A stretch of 64,000 nt of DNA from Mangifera indica (Eukaryota; Streptophyta; Magnoliopsida; Sapindales; Anacardiaceae). Under the pieces are notes generated by a model. It was not told where the DNA came from. It ran no database searches and was given only the letters and a program-made list of their open reading frames with translations. The DNA lies in NCBI RefSeq assembly GCF_011075055.1, contig NC_058149.1, positions 2,393,830 to 2,457,829 on the forward strand. Reading direction: 5' to 3'. The position numbers and the translations under genes were made by a program. This document shows, piece after piece, positions 52,775-64,000 of the stretch (positions are counted from its first letter, which is position 1; each line of letters starts with the position of its first letter).

Positions 52775-53120
52775 CATACATACATACATATATATATACA
52801 CATAATTTTTGTAATTTAGTGTCAAATGTTTTTTTTTAATATTGTTATTCTTTTCCTAAACTTTCTTTTCTATTCATTTTCATTGCCGACATACATTTTA
52901 TTCTTTTTTGTTTTCTTTGCCTCATTTTGCTCTAGTTCGCTGTGTTTTTTCTTTCAAAATTCTCACAAGGACAACACTCATAACATACTCAGATCATATT
53001 GCATTTCCTCTTGGAAGATTCTTGTTAATAAGTTCTCACGGTTTGCTCTCGGATTCATCTTGATTCTCACAAATTTGTGTCTTCAGCAAATTCAAGTTCT
53101 TAATATTGTGATTCATCTTT
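51951..53120 (+). other. Spacer between pol and the env-like region
   Basis: Non-coding, AT-rich, with an (ATT)n run near 52630 and a (TA)n-(CATA)n microsatellite at 52722-52799. The frame at 52826-53137 is Phe/Ser-rich and looks like T-rich noise. Confidence 0.6.
52722..52799 (+). repeat. (TA)n-(CATA)n microsatellite
   Basis: TA dinucleotides to about 52770 followed by CATA repeats, inside the Sirevirus-like element. Confidence 0.95.
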
Positions 53121-54322
53121 ATGGCTTCAAGAACTAGACAACCTAGTTCCAAGGATTCAGGTAATTCTCGATCATATTATAATATCCTTACTAGAAATAA
53201 TGAATAGAGGGTTTGCTTGACTGAAATTAGAAATAGAAAGGTTTTTATGGGAAGGAGTGTGTTTTTGCTTGTTTTAGTGGAAATTGGTATTGCTGATCAG
53301 TTTACGAAGATAGTAAATCAAATGAAATAAAGGAATCTATTTTTTATGAGACTTGACATATATAAAAATCTAGTTTATAAGTTTTGCAATTCTCTAAAAG
53401 TAAGAATGGATGTCGAACATCACATTGTAGATTACACTATGAAATTCAAATTGCATGGAAATGATTTTACTATTATTCTAGAAATGTTTGTTGAATGGTT
53501 ATAATGTGACTGTGATGGAAGAATAGGTGCTTCAGAAAACTTTAATTACTCTGTAGCTTGGAATGAGTTAAGTGGTCGAGAAGTTTATGATTCATATTTG
53601 TCTAAGTCCAGAAGATTGGATAATCCAGTCTATAGGGTACTTCATAGGTTAATTACATATACTTTAAATGACCGAATAGACTTGATTGGATATGTTTCAA
53701 TTCGTGACCTACAATTGATGTTTACTACTCAACGTAGAATTCATGTTGACATTGTTCACTGGCTTATCTATCAATTGTACTTTATTAAAATTGATGATCA
53801 AGCAATTTAGTTTGGTATGATTGTCTCCTTCATTGCAATAAAACTTGGATTAAACTTAGTAGTAAAAGATCCACATTACCTTATAAAATTCTGAGATCTA
53901 GACCTTTTTTTAGCTTAATCCTTGATAAAGATGGAATTGATTGAACAAATTGATCAAGAAGGCTATTGATTTAGAGCTTGCAATCTAAGGCATCAACGAA
54001 TTATTAATAGTGAAGAAGAACAAATTCCTCCTGAGTATCAAGTTCCTCTATTACCTCGTAATATTCCAAGATTAAGCTCTTGGAATGAAAAATGACCTAG
54101 AATGGAAGGTGAATAAATGATAAACCTATTCCAAATTCAATATTCTAACATGATGAGTTTCATAAGAAAAGAGTTTCAGGCTTTACATCTTTGTGTGGAT
54201 GGAATTCATGAAAGGCAAGATCACATCATGCTTAAAGAACAACTCTTGAAAGAAGATCATGAAAGCTTTCAACAAGAAGTTTGTGATTGGATGCATCATC
54301 ATTCATGGTTATTCATTTCATA
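53121..54322 (+). pseudogene. env-like third reading region of the Sirevirus-like element
   Basis: One frame starting at an ATG (MASRTRQPSSKDSG) continues with only a few stops to 53807 (for example at about 53193, 53325 and 53502), and a related frame at 54117-54322 is charged and coiled-coil-like (HDRQD, KEQLLKEDHESFQQE). The part at 53598-53807 (LITYTLNDRID..VSIRDLQLMFTTQRRIHVDIVHW) resembles the 'putative plant transposon protein' type domain found in post-pol regions of Sireviruses. Role unknown; 'env-like' is the lineage name, not a shown function. Confidence 0.6.
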
Positions 54323-54571
54323 ATCTTGGTTTCTTATTTTATTATATATTAATATTGAATGCGAAATTCTCTACTTGATTGTCATTCCATGTTAATTTTG
54401 TGTAACATTATTTGATATTGATGTTTGATTGCTAACAAAAGGGCAAAAATTAGTAAAAGAAATATTTTTTATTTTTTTTAAGCTAAAAGTAAAAGGGAGT
54501 AATAGTGATTCATATTTAAATTTCTTAATTTGTTTTATATTTTTTTCTAAACTAAATTTTTTTCATCAATT

Positions 54572-54585
54572 AAAAAGGAGGAAAT
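54572..54585 (+). other. Polypurine tract of the Sirevirus-like element
   Basis: AAAAAGGAGGAAAT lies directly before the 3' LTR start TGTTGAATC. Confidence 0.9.
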
Positions 54586-56097
54586 TGTTGAATCTTAATG
54601 TTTTAATGATAATAAAAATATAAATTTAATATATAAACATGTCCAAATAATGCATGAATCTATTATAAGATGGACATACTATAAAATTTACAGATAAATC
54701 TGAACTAAGGAAATAAAAATTACTTGAAAAGAGAAAAGTTCCAACTGTGATGATTTAATTGTTCCAACCATGTGTTTCATGCCACGTGCGAAATGTCCAA
54801 TGCCTTGCCACAACGTGTCCAAGTAAGTGTCAATCTGTTGCTGCCACGTGCTCAAGTCATTTGTGCTAAAATTATAGCTAGGACACTTGAAAAATGTCCC
54901 AGCCATGACATCTCTCTTTACAAATCATTGTTATGTGCGCCTCCAAGCAATGTCTCACCACCACGTGTCTAAGGACACAACGAATCTATTGCTCATCGTC
55001 ACGTGTCTAGTTGCATTAAATGTTATCCGTGACATTCTTTCTTCATGGATTGCTACCATGTGTCATCTCTAAGTTGTGCCCAAAGCATCGCTACCACGTG
55101 TCGAAAGACTTATTATCCCCATCGTGACACTCTTAAACACATCCCAACTATGACACAAAATCCAGTCTAGATGTGACATGGGTAAAATTCATTCCTCTCA
55201 TGTAGATTTTAAAAACCTCCCACTAGTGACACATAATTCAATCAAATTGTGATACGTGTAAAATCTTCCTAACCATGTAATTTTTCAAAACATTCCAATT
55301 GTGCCTCAGTCATGCCCCTCTTAAAATCAAGCCTGTACTTTAAACATGGGCAAGCTGACATATACTCGTTTAAGCTTTTGGACTTTTTTCAAGCATAGAA
55401 ATAAAGCAAGCTGCTTATGACATGAATTTGCCACTCATGCTGAGTTTATTTAAAGCTATTCATTGAAATATTTAAAGCTATTTGTTGCAACTCTGATAAA
55501 GATCCTTTTTCTTCTTCGAATTTTTTAGTTAATTCTCGATGGTAACTCAATCCAATGGAACACAACTAGCTTTATAAATTGGTTTCGAATTAAAGATCAA
55601 AAGGTTAGAAATTCTATAAAGCGATAAAGAGAAAAAATTACTTTGATTTCTCTTTGTCACTCATTAAGCTTCTGTTTTTATTCATTGAGACAACTGTGCG
55701 CTCAACTTGTATTTAAAACCTTATAAAGGCATTAATATTTTTATCTCTTTGTAATTAAATATTGTGGGCATAATTTCAGATCTACTACATGTACAAAATA
55801 TTTCAAGAGATAATGAAACTCTAAAACGATTTGCTTGGAGAAGTGGATATTAGAGACTTGCAAGAGAAAACTCTGAATCACTCTAATTGAGCATTTCTAT
55901 AACTCAAACTCTTTAAATTTTGTTTGTTGTTATTGTTATTTATTGTTGTTGTTGTTGTTATTGATATTTCTATTTTTTTTTTTGTGTGTTATGTAAAGTT
56001 TACTCTAGAATTTTTTTAAGTGTATCCTTTATTTTTTGTTAAGAACCTATTCACCTTTCTTCTATATTCATATTAGCTATTTCAAGAGTGTTTAATA
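54586..56097 (+). repeat. 3' LTR of the Sirevirus-like element
   Basis: 1512 bp, TGTTGAATC.. to ..TTTAATA (terminal CA changed to TA). It has five CACGTG palindromes (54783, 54845, 54962, 55000, 55095) and AACGTGTC at 54812-54819. Confidence 0.92.
54783..55100 (+). promoter_or_regulatory. Cluster of G-box/ABRE-type sites in the 3' LTR
   Basis: Five CACGTG hexamers in 318 bp, three of them within CACGTGTC, the core that plant bZIP (ABF/ABI5-type) factors bind in ABA-responsive promoters. Most counterparts in the 5' LTR have lost the central CpG. Confidence 0.55.
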
Positions 56098-56102
56098 ATT
56101 CA
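56098..56102. repeat. Target duplication ATTCA, right
   Basis: Identical to 46011-46015. Confidence 0.93.
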
Positions 56103-56622
56103 AAACATGTGCTAGATATCCTGCATAACCCTTACTTAACATCTTTCTGGCTTTCACATTATTGATCAACAAACTCAACACATGACCTTCTCTAAAGGTG
56201 CACTTTTTACCATCATATAGATGAAATTGGATATTCCTTTCCTGCAATTGATCTCAACTCCATAGTGACTTAGAAAGTCTATACCTAAATGATATCGAAA
56301 TCTGACATGTCAAATACCATTAATTCTATGAGCATTTCTTAGCCTCGCAAAAATACTAACTTACCCAATAACTCAAATTGCCTAATATTTTATCCCTATC
56401 TGGCATCTCAATGATTCCTTAAGTAATGAAACTGTGAGTAGCACCAGAATCAATCAATACATATAATGGGCATGGATGAAAAGGTAACCGACCCATTACA
56501 ACAAATGGGTTGGCCTTAGCCTGAATTTGGGTCACTACAAAAACTTTAGCTTACCTTTCTATTACAGTATACTTAATAAGTATTGGTGCGGTTACCGTGC
56601 ATACACAGGCATAATGGTCTAG
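56103..56622 (-). pseudogene. Ty3/gypsy fragment B, protease region
   Basis: On the - strand it reads the gypsy protease start VLIDSGATHSFI with the catalytic D-S-G intact (codons 56443-56451), preceded by TQIQAKANPFVVMGRLPF and followed by the same HLYDGKK..EGHVLSLLI segment as fragment A. It ends where E3's LTR begins. Confidence 0.82.
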
Positions 56623-58320
56623 TGTAAGGTTTTTAGGGCATCGATAATTGGTAGTGTAGTAGAATTTAAAAATTTTTAAATTAAACAATCCTAAAAACTC
56701 TAAACAGGATACCCATTTTAAAATATATATTCATGAACATGCAAAACACTCAAAAGGTGTTTTAGAATTTATATCTACGTTGATAGCTCTTCCAAATCTT
56801 CATATGGCTTGAAATTCAACATTATCTAACCTCTAGAGGTGGTGCCTTGGTATGCAAAACATGAACATGAGAGAGGTAATCCAGGTAAAGAGGGTGCTAG
56901 AGCTCTCTGATTGGACCAATGTGTTCACGGAAGAATAAAAGGAAAAAAAGAAAAATCGTGGCTAGGGTTTTTTGCCTATTTAATTATTTATATCTTGTTT
57001 ATTTTAATGCATACTTTATATATATGCAGATGTCCAAGTATTACAAGAATTTCAACTAAGCCCAACATTTTAAACATACATATGTATTGGTGGCAATACA
57101 TATGTGCCACTCGATATTTTTTTCAAATCTTGCACAACTAAACAATCTTTTGTCCAACCATGCCATGCTTTTTATTTTTCATGGTGCCAATCGACACCAT
57201 GGACAACAAGTATACATTGGTCAAAATGTGGTCAACTAGGTTCTTCAACCTGAATGGGCAAACCTAGTTTCTCAATGATTTCTTTCTCTTCTAAAACATT
57301 AGGATTATCACCAAATAATCTCTATCTCTAAGTTATGTGCGTGTGACGTATAAGCTTTCTATAGAATCAGTAGTGTTAGATTCAGATCAAATTCAAACAT
57401 AAACCAAGATTGGCCTCTGACAAAACATCATAACCACCCAAATAATAGAGTGTCAGGGGACACCTTTTAAGCTTTTATAATATCACAGTTACGCATAATT
57501 TAATCCTTTTATCAACCAATATCTCTCAAGGTTGAGACATAGAAATATATTTATCTTAGTAGTTTCTCGATATGAACTGATATATATCAATGAATAACAT
57601 AGATGAAGGTACAATCTCTTTCCATTGTGGCCACAAATTTAAACTATCATAGATGTTATTTAATATTCTCATATGAGATTACTTCTATTATGCTTAGGAG
57701 TAAAGAATCTTTTATCGATTAACTATAACTTCCATGTATATCACGATATGACTTATTACTACCTTTATTGTTACCCTATTAACGATAGGACGTTAGATGA
57801 TGTCAAACCAAACCAATCCTTACATAAGACAATTTGACAGCCTCAAGTGAAAGGATCATATGCACCTGCAATGTTCAAAGGATTTATTTCTATTAACACT
57901 AACTAACCATCTATATGGATATCTATTGGTTTGATAGTTTGATGAATATGTCTACAACGTGCACCAATGTGTTACACCAATTTATCTATAATAGCTTTGA
58001 TACGTGAGAATTGTTTCCATTTTTGGTGGGGTTCACTCAACACTATGATAATCTTATCATCATTACATATACCTCTATTCATTGTAATGTCAAGATTATG
58101 AACATTTCTAGAATGATTACTTAATATGTATAAAGAGTTCTCATGATTAGTCGTATGACGCCTTTATCATAGTTCTACCATTCTAAGAGCATGTTATTCA
58201 TACAATCATATAAATAGTCAACATATGAATTGAACAACAATCAATTTTTTATTAATGATTAATATAAAATTACATCCAGAAATGTCAAATTTGATTGGCT
58301 CTAGGGCATCTACCTTAACA
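56623..58320 (-). repeat. 3' LTR of E3
   Basis: 1698 bp; ends TGTTAAGG (58320) and ..AAAACCTTACA (56623) on the - strand. A palindrome CATGGTG-ccaatcga-CACCATG lies near 57180-57201, at the place of the E1 palindromes, and 'tatatataaag' is found near 57012. Confidence 0.88.
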
Positions 58321-58329
58321 ATCTATCAC

Positions 58330-59133
58330 TTGCACTATAGCCAATTGGTTATATATATAATGTGAGATCGATTACATGTCTTTTATGCTTTTGCTACGAA
58401 AAAGACTTTCTCAGTGAGCTAACCAAATTGTCATCTTTATCAATCCTTGTTATTTGTACATCATCTCATTATATAATCTCTCAGATCAAATGATGTTATT
58501 TAAGTATATACTTGGACCTCTTATGTGACCGCAACTCTTTTGCTTAAGTAATCGCTTTATTGTTATTGCAATAGAGCTCAATCATCCCGGTTATACTTAG
58601 AACCACTCCAAGTTCAATTATTAACTTTTTAATCTATATATCCTCTTTTGTCACTTCTAAAAGGGTAATGTATTTGAACTCTATTGTAAAATCAATTGCT
58701 ATACTTTGCTTGGAGCTTTTCCAACTAACTATACCATCATTCAAACAAAACACAGGGATTTGTAATCATTTTGATCAGCTTGGAAACTGATGTCATTGTA
58801 ACCTCTTACAGTGAGTTCAAATTTCCCTACATAAACTAATAATGCAACCTTAGTCCTTCTCAGGTACTTCAAGATGCTCTTAACAACTATCCAGCGTTTT
58901 TCACTTGGATCAAATTGATATCTATTACAAATGCTCAAGGTTTATAAGACATCAATCCTCATACATAACATGATGTACATGATTGATCCTCTAGCCAATT
59001 CATATGGGATCTTACTCATCTTATCTTTTGAAAGATATACACTATGGGACATTGGTAGAAATTCTTTCTTGGATTCTTTCATATCGAATCTAGTTAATAC
59101 CTTGTCTATGTACATGTTTTTACTTAGGCCCAA
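58330..59133 (-). pseudogene. RT end and RNase H region of E3
   Basis: 58942-59133 carries the copia RT-RNase H link (MGLSKNMYIDKVLTRFDM, FLPMSHSVYLSKDKMSKIPYE). 58741-58938 continues with RYQFDPSEKRWIVVKSILKYLRRTK. Beyond 58730 the RNase H C-terminus is recognisable only as fragments. Confidence 0.8.
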
Positions 59134-59219
59134 TAGTCTATGCTCTTTATCTTAATAAATTTTTGTCCTAAGAATGTAGATAACTTCTCTTAAGTGTACC
59201 ATGAAGAAATACTTGGATA

Positions 59220-59680
59220 ACCAAACCTTTATCGATTATAAATTCAGTATGTCATTTCCAATAATTAAGATGTTATCGACATACAATAATAGAAACGCAA
59301 TCACATTCCTATCGACCTTTTTGTACACACATGGTTCATTTTCATTTTTGATGAATCTAAACTCATGAACAATTTTATCAAAACAAACATTCTAGCTTCT
59401 TGAAGCTTGCTTAAGTCTATAAATGGACTTTTCTAGCATGCGTAGTTTGTATGCTTGTCCATTAACAATAAAACCATCGGGTTGTGCCATATAGATGTAC
59501 TTTACAAGATTTTAATTCAGGAAGGTACTCTTGACATCTATCTGAAAGATTTCATAGTCATAATATGCAGTTATAGTAAATATAATCTTAATAAACTTAA
59601 GCATAATGACTGGCAAAAAGGTTTCATCATAATCAATGCCATACTTCTGAGTGAAACCTTTGGCAACCCATATCATAGTT
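59220..59680 (-). pseudogene. Reverse transcriptase region of E3
   Basis: Read on the - strand, motifs appear in order with few stops: KGFTQK-like start, LKFIKIIFTITAYYDYEIFQIDVKSTFLN (catalytic Asp kept), AQPDGFIVNGQAYKL, KSIYRLKQASRS, then the box YVDN (codons 59272-59283), in which the second Asp of YVDD is Asn. Confidence 0.8.
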
Positions 59681-60273
59681 AATAGATATGCATGTTACCT
59701 TCCATGCCAGTTTTCCTTTTTAAAACCTATTGTTGCCTTATGACTTTTAACCCTTCATGTGCATCCACTAGAGTCCATAATTGATTCTGATACATAGAGT
59801 TTATTTTGGATTTTATGGCATCCAACTATTTATTATAATTTGAACTTGAAGCAACCTTGTGGTAGGTTTATTCAATATAAAGACCTTTTACTTTTTTAGG
59901 TGGTAGAAACAGTATCTTTTAGCAAACTTTAAGTATCCCACAAAGATACATTTTTTGGACTTAGTGCTTAGATTGTTCGAAGTCAATTTCCTGACGTAAA
60001 CTTTACAACCCCAAATCCTCAAGTAATCAAGATTAAGTTTTTGCCCAAACCACAACTATTACAGAGTTTTATCCATAGATTTAGATGGGACATAGTTTAG
60101 TATAAAGACAATAGTTTCTAGGGCATAACCCTAGAAAGACATGGGTAAATTAGTAAAACTCATCATGAACCTGACCATTTCCATCAAGGTCTTATTCCTT
60201 TGTTTAGATAAACCATTATGTTATGAGTACTAGGAAGAGTAAGTTAAGATACTATCTTATTTTCCTTCAAGTA

Positions 60274-60904
60274 TTATCTAAACTCAAAACTCAGATATTT
60301 TCGAAAGATTTTAATTTGTTCTCTAGGTTGTTTTTCTACTTTATTCTTGAATTCTTTGAATTTATCAAAGTATTCAAACTTATGTTTCATAAAAAACATA
60401 TAGTCATATCTGCTAAAATCATTAGTAAATATGACAAAGAAGACTTTGTCATATCTACTATGTATTGTTATAGGTCCACACACATCGCTGTGTATGATTC
60501 TTGACAATTTAATCGCCCTTTCACTATGTCCAATAAAAAGTGCTTTGACCATCTTAACGAATAGATAAATGATTGTAAGACTTTTTGTTCAAGAAGTCTT
60601 GATATATGTTTTGACCCTTTATGGCCTAGTCTACAATAACACAGATTTATGGTATTCAGATCATTCAATTTTAATCATTTATTATTTTGTCCTTTGGGAA
60701 TTCATTATCTAGTTTCAAAATATATAAACCATTATGCAATTCAACTATTTTATAGAGAATATTATTTAAGCTAATGGTTATAATACCATTAATAATTGAA
60801 AATAAATATCTTTCTTTGTCTAAAACAAACATAGAAACTAGGTTTCTAGAAACAGAAGGAACATAATAACAATATTTTAATTTTAAAACTAGCCTAATAG
60901 GCAA
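60274..60904 (-). pseudogene. Protease end and integrase region of E3
   Basis: 60671-60904 is the region after protease (LKLKYCYYVPSVSRNLVSMF, LHNGLYILKLD). 60468-60668 has the pre-integrase motif CYCRLGHKGSKHISRLLEQK. 60274-60552 has the catalytic core start (RIIHSDVCGPITIHSRYD, FTNDFSRYDYMFFMKHKFE). The frames overlap and are shifted. Confidence 0.8.
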
Positions 60905-61079
60905 CCTAAGATAATAAACACCTATGACTTATGCAACGACACGTGCTCCATTTTTAACATATTGGTTAACCTCTCATTTGGCAAATAATCTACTCTACTA
61001 TAGTCCTTGCATATCAGAACAAATATAAGAACCACATCATGTGTCTACAACCTAAGATGAGCAAGAGGAATAATTTATT

Positions 61080-61880
61080 TCAATGACAAACATACCTGAA
61101 ATAGAGGCTTCAACTTCTTTCTTCTTGTTGTTTTTTAGAAAGGCTTTGCAATGTCTCATTTAGTGACCTGTCTTGCCACGATAAAAGCAGACAACCTTTC
61201 CTTTACTTATACCACCTATAGGTTGAGTTACAATATCATGTTATTTCTTTGCTTTAGGTTTAGGTTTAACCATAGCCTTGAATTTTGATGCTTGTGCTTT
61301 AACCACAAGTAGATTAGTCGAAGCTATATTTTGTACTTCTTATTTAGCTTACCTAAGCATATACAATAACTTTTCAAGGGTTTTATTCTTTTTGTTCAAG
61401 TTAAAATTAATAATGAAAGTAGCCCACAATTTAGGGAAGGATTTCAACACCAGGTCTATGATAAAGCCCAAAATGGCCAATCGCTCAATATAGCCAACAT
61501 CTTGATCACATGAGAGCCAACTTGTCCTTTCTTAAAGAGTTTCTAATCAAACAACATATTTGACACGTCATATAGTTCAGTCCTTACATGAGCATCATAT
61601 AACTTTCGAAAGTGTGTAAGTATGGATTGCACATCAATTTTCTCATATTGTTTTTAAAGCTCAGGTGACATGAAAGTCAACACAAGACACTAAACTTCCA
61701 TGGAGTCATCAAGATACTTATTAAAAGTATCATTTCACTATTAGGTGGCATTGGGACCAGGCTCAAGGGGTAACAACCTCTCAAGGATATATAACCTTTT
61801 TCTCTTGATGTAGAACAATCTAAAGATTTCTATACTAATAAGTGAAGTTGCTTATAATAAGCCTATTTTCTTTTTCAAGA
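61080..61880 (-). pseudogene. gag region of E3
   Basis: A zinc knuckle is found within 61148-61189 (CFYRGKTGH..MRHC): the second Cys is Arg and a stop follows the His, the same stop position as in E1. Upstream the sequence follows the E1 gag region at nucleotide level with many frame breaks. Confidence 0.72.
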
Positions 61881-63776
61881 ATTAATTGATATGTTTGGTT
61901 GACATAGTAATTATGTGATTTACAATTTACAGATAAAAGAATTAGTAATTTTATTTAATTATTAATATTTATTTTAATTATAGATTTAATAATTAAAATG
62001 CTCCCACTATTTTTCTCAAGCTAATAGCTTTCACTATTGTACTCAAAAAGTTCTGGTGAACTTCTTAGTGGATCGAGACCCTATCTTATTAATTCTCCCA
62101 TTCAATTTGGCGAATAAGTTTGAATTAATTGAATACATGATCTCAAGTCAGGTGTTACCCTAATAAATCATTTGATCTTAAATGTGACTCTCGACATCAG
62201 TAGGGTAAATACTTCATATCTCCTTGTATCGACAAATGTATTCCCTACTCAGGCCTTTAATATACTTCACCTTCACTTTGGCGAATAAGCAAAGTACATT
62301 AATTAAGTCAAACCTAATATGACCATCACAAAATTTTCCACCTAGTGGAAGTATACCCTTTACTTTAGTGAACAAGGTTCCAAAGAATAAGGGCTAAATT
62401 AGGGTATTGTGTTGGAAGACATTAATTAAATGTTAGATTTAATATTTAAATTGAAGGTTTTATTATTAGTCTCATTAGATTTTAAGCTACATGTTAGGTG
62501 ATATATACAAAATAAAACCCAGTCATAAATAATGTCAGGCCTTTCGAGCCAAGAGGAGTTTAACTGATCAACCTAGGTGAATTTTTATCTTCGAGTCTTT
62601 GTGTTTATCCTTTCATCTTTAGTCTTCAATCATTACATGACTTTGTTTTTTAGTTACATAATTTTAAGAAAATAAAACAACCTAATCTAAAAGAAGAAAG
62701 AGAATAAAGGCAAGGCGCACAAACTCTATCTAGGAATTAAAATCCAAAAATGAAATATAAAATAAAATATAAAAACATCCACAAAGGTTCTTTGGCTGTG
62801 TATTGAATACTATGCATACATATATCCATACATATACATACCAAATAAAAAATTAAATTTTTAATTATTATTATCCTAAGTGTCAAATTACATTTTGATC
62901 CTTGAAGTTTTGTAAATTTGTAATTTAATCCCAAAGCCTAAGAAAATTTTAATTAAGTCCAAATTCAACAAAATAGGATTAAATTAAAATTTTTAACTTT
63001 GTCAGGCATGCAAGTATGAAGTCTAGTCATGCATTTGGAATTCACTAAAATTTTAGAATATTGCACGACTGGAGTCATCGTTTGGCCATGGTTGGAATGC
63101 AACCAAGGTGGGGCACCAAACACAAAGAGGCACAACTGAACCAAAGTTGGTCCCATCATGTACTATATGCACACACATGGCTTAAAGCCATAAAAAAGTC
63201 ATAGTTGAACCAAATTATAATCCAATCATGCCATATTTTTGTGTCATGCACTAAGAAACAACTACAGCTCCATAAAAAATTGTCTAGATGTGCACCACTC
63301 ATGGTGCAAAGGCTATTCCACCTAACACCCTCCATGCACGGTTGGAATCAAGCTGTGCATGGAGGGTTTTCCAAAACTAGATTTTTGGATTTTCTAATAA
63401 CAAAAAATCTAGAAGAATTTCATTCTTGGTAAGCCAATCACCAAAGTGAGGGAATATGACACATAAATCATATTCACATTTGCAACAACCCTCGGATAAT
63501 TAAATCAATAGGATTTGAATTCATGCAACAACATAAAACTTGTTTTCGACCAAAAACTTAAACTTGTAATATCAACAAAACTCAAACAAAATTAAGGAAT
63601 CATCATCAACAATTTAACATAATTTACATTATACACGATATTCAACAAATTGTGTAACAACACAATCATCTTTATTAATTTTACAGTTTTGATTAATCTG
63701 ATTATATTCAATCAACATATGAAATCAATTAAAACTAATAGCAGATATATATTTTCATGAAAATATATTAAACAGT
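61881..63776 (-). other. Long untranslated leader of E3
   Basis: About 1.9 kb without coding features, alignable with the E1 leader (for example 'cctaggtgaattttt.tcttcgagtct' at 62571 and 26310). Three CTTTGGCGAATAAG-like 14-mers lie at 62105-62118, 62276-62289 and 62363-62376 (+ strand notation). Confidence 0.65.
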
Positions 63777-63778
63777 GG

Positions 63779-63789
63779 CTATGATACCA
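63779..63789 (-). other. Primer binding site of E3, one mismatch
   Basis: Reads TGGTATCATAG on the - strand; the functional form is TGGTATCAGAG. Confidence 0.85.
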
Positions 63790-63790
63790 C

Positions 63791-64000
63791 TATAGAGTTT
63801 TTAAGGCACCGATAAACAATAATGCAATGAAATTTAAAAATTTTCAAATCAAACAATCCTAAAAATCTTAACTAGGAAACCTATTTTAGAACATATATTC
63901 ATGAACATGCAAAACACTTATAGAGTGTTTTAGAATTTATACCTGCGTTGATAACTCCTCAAAATCTTCATGTGACTTGAGATTGAATGTTATCCAACCA
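63791..64000 (-). repeat. 5' LTR of E3, partial
   Basis: Aligns base for base with the start of 56623-58320 ('gtttttaaggcaccgataa', 'attcatgaacatgcaaaacact') and continues past the window end. Confidence 0.88.

Larger units (their letters stand above)
46016..56097 (+). mobile_element. Complete but defective Sirevirus-like Ty1/copia element (10.1 kb)
   Basis: 5' LTR 46016-47697, primer site 47700, gag, protease, integrase, RT and RNase H, a spacer, a third env-like reading region, purine tract 54572-54585, 3' LTR 54586-56097, with a perfect ATTCA target duplication. The ~10-kb size, 1.5-1.7-kb LTRs, a coiled-coil gag extension and a post-pol env-like region fit the Sirevirus (SIRE/Maximus) lineage of Ty1/copia. 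Every reading region has stops or deletions. It lies inside gypsy fragment B and is therefore younger than it. Confidence 0.9.
56623..64000 (-). mobile_element. Ty1/copia element E3, same family as E1 (cut by window end)
   Basis: Same architecture and leader as E1: 3' LTR 56623-58320, RNase H, RT, integrase, gag, ~1.9-kb leader, primer site 63779-63789, and the first 210 bp of the 5' LTR from 63791. The left flanking 5-mer is TCTAG; the other side is outside the window. Reading frames are broken throughout, although RT is better preserved than in E1. Confidence 0.88.

Noticed and set aside
52826..53137. 103-codon Phe-rich open frame before the env-like region
   Set aside because: Looks like a membrane protein only because of T-rich DNA; it overlaps the likely env-like start in another frame.

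Overview
The window is nuclear DNA from a flowering plant, most likely a eudicot. It is strongly AT-rich, packed with LTR retrotransposons and foldback DNA elements, and carries one recognisable host gene, an intronless GLUTAMINE DUMPER-like (GDU) gene at 2546-2950 on the + strand. The species cannot be named from the sequence. No tRNA, rRNA, CRISPR or organellar insertion was seen.

Layout. 1-2545 is the GDU upstream region: AT-rich spacer, a ~300-bp foldback element (1912-2205), then CCAAT and TATA boxes. The GDU gene ends at a UAG, followed by 34 more open in-frame codons. From the GDU 3' UTR onward lies a large non-coding repeat of ~6.7 kb present four times: unit 1 (3159-9908), unit 2 (9909-14235), unit 3 (28873-36656) and unit 4 (36657-42893). 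Units 1+2 and 3+4 look like two copies of one dimer. Because the units are paralogous, they act as empty sites for each other and expose later insertions. Three foldback elements carry 9-bp target duplications of Mutator type (one is in spacer outside the units), a fourth more diverged copy is probable, and one solo LTR is also visible this way.

14.6-20 kb holds a Mutator-type foldback element followed by a 2.5-kb tandem duplication (15070-17627 and 17628-19994), which contains nested foldback elements. The duplication breakpoint lies inside the LTR of the next element, so it postdates that insertion. 19869-28459 is a decayed Ty1/copia element on the - strand (called E1). 42.9-56.6 kb is a nest: an old Ty3/gypsy fragment on the - strand holds a solo copia-type LTR (42940-44656) and a complete but dead 10-kb Sirevirus-like Ty1/copia element on the + strand (46016-56097, target duplication ATTCA) with an env-like third reading region. 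56623 to the window end is a second member of the E1 family (E3) on the - strand, whose 5' LTR runs off the window.

All retrotransposon reading frames carry stops, frameshifts, deletions or active-site substitutions, so no mobile element here appears autonomous. I found no evidence of an undescribed multi-gene system. The most informative signals are the GDU premature stop, the GDU-anchored repeat array, the 9-bp-TSD foldback family, a G-box/ABRE cluster in the Sirevirus LTRs that has decayed at CpG in one LTR, and a thrice-repeated 14-bp motif with conserved spacing in the untranslated leaders of E1 and E3.
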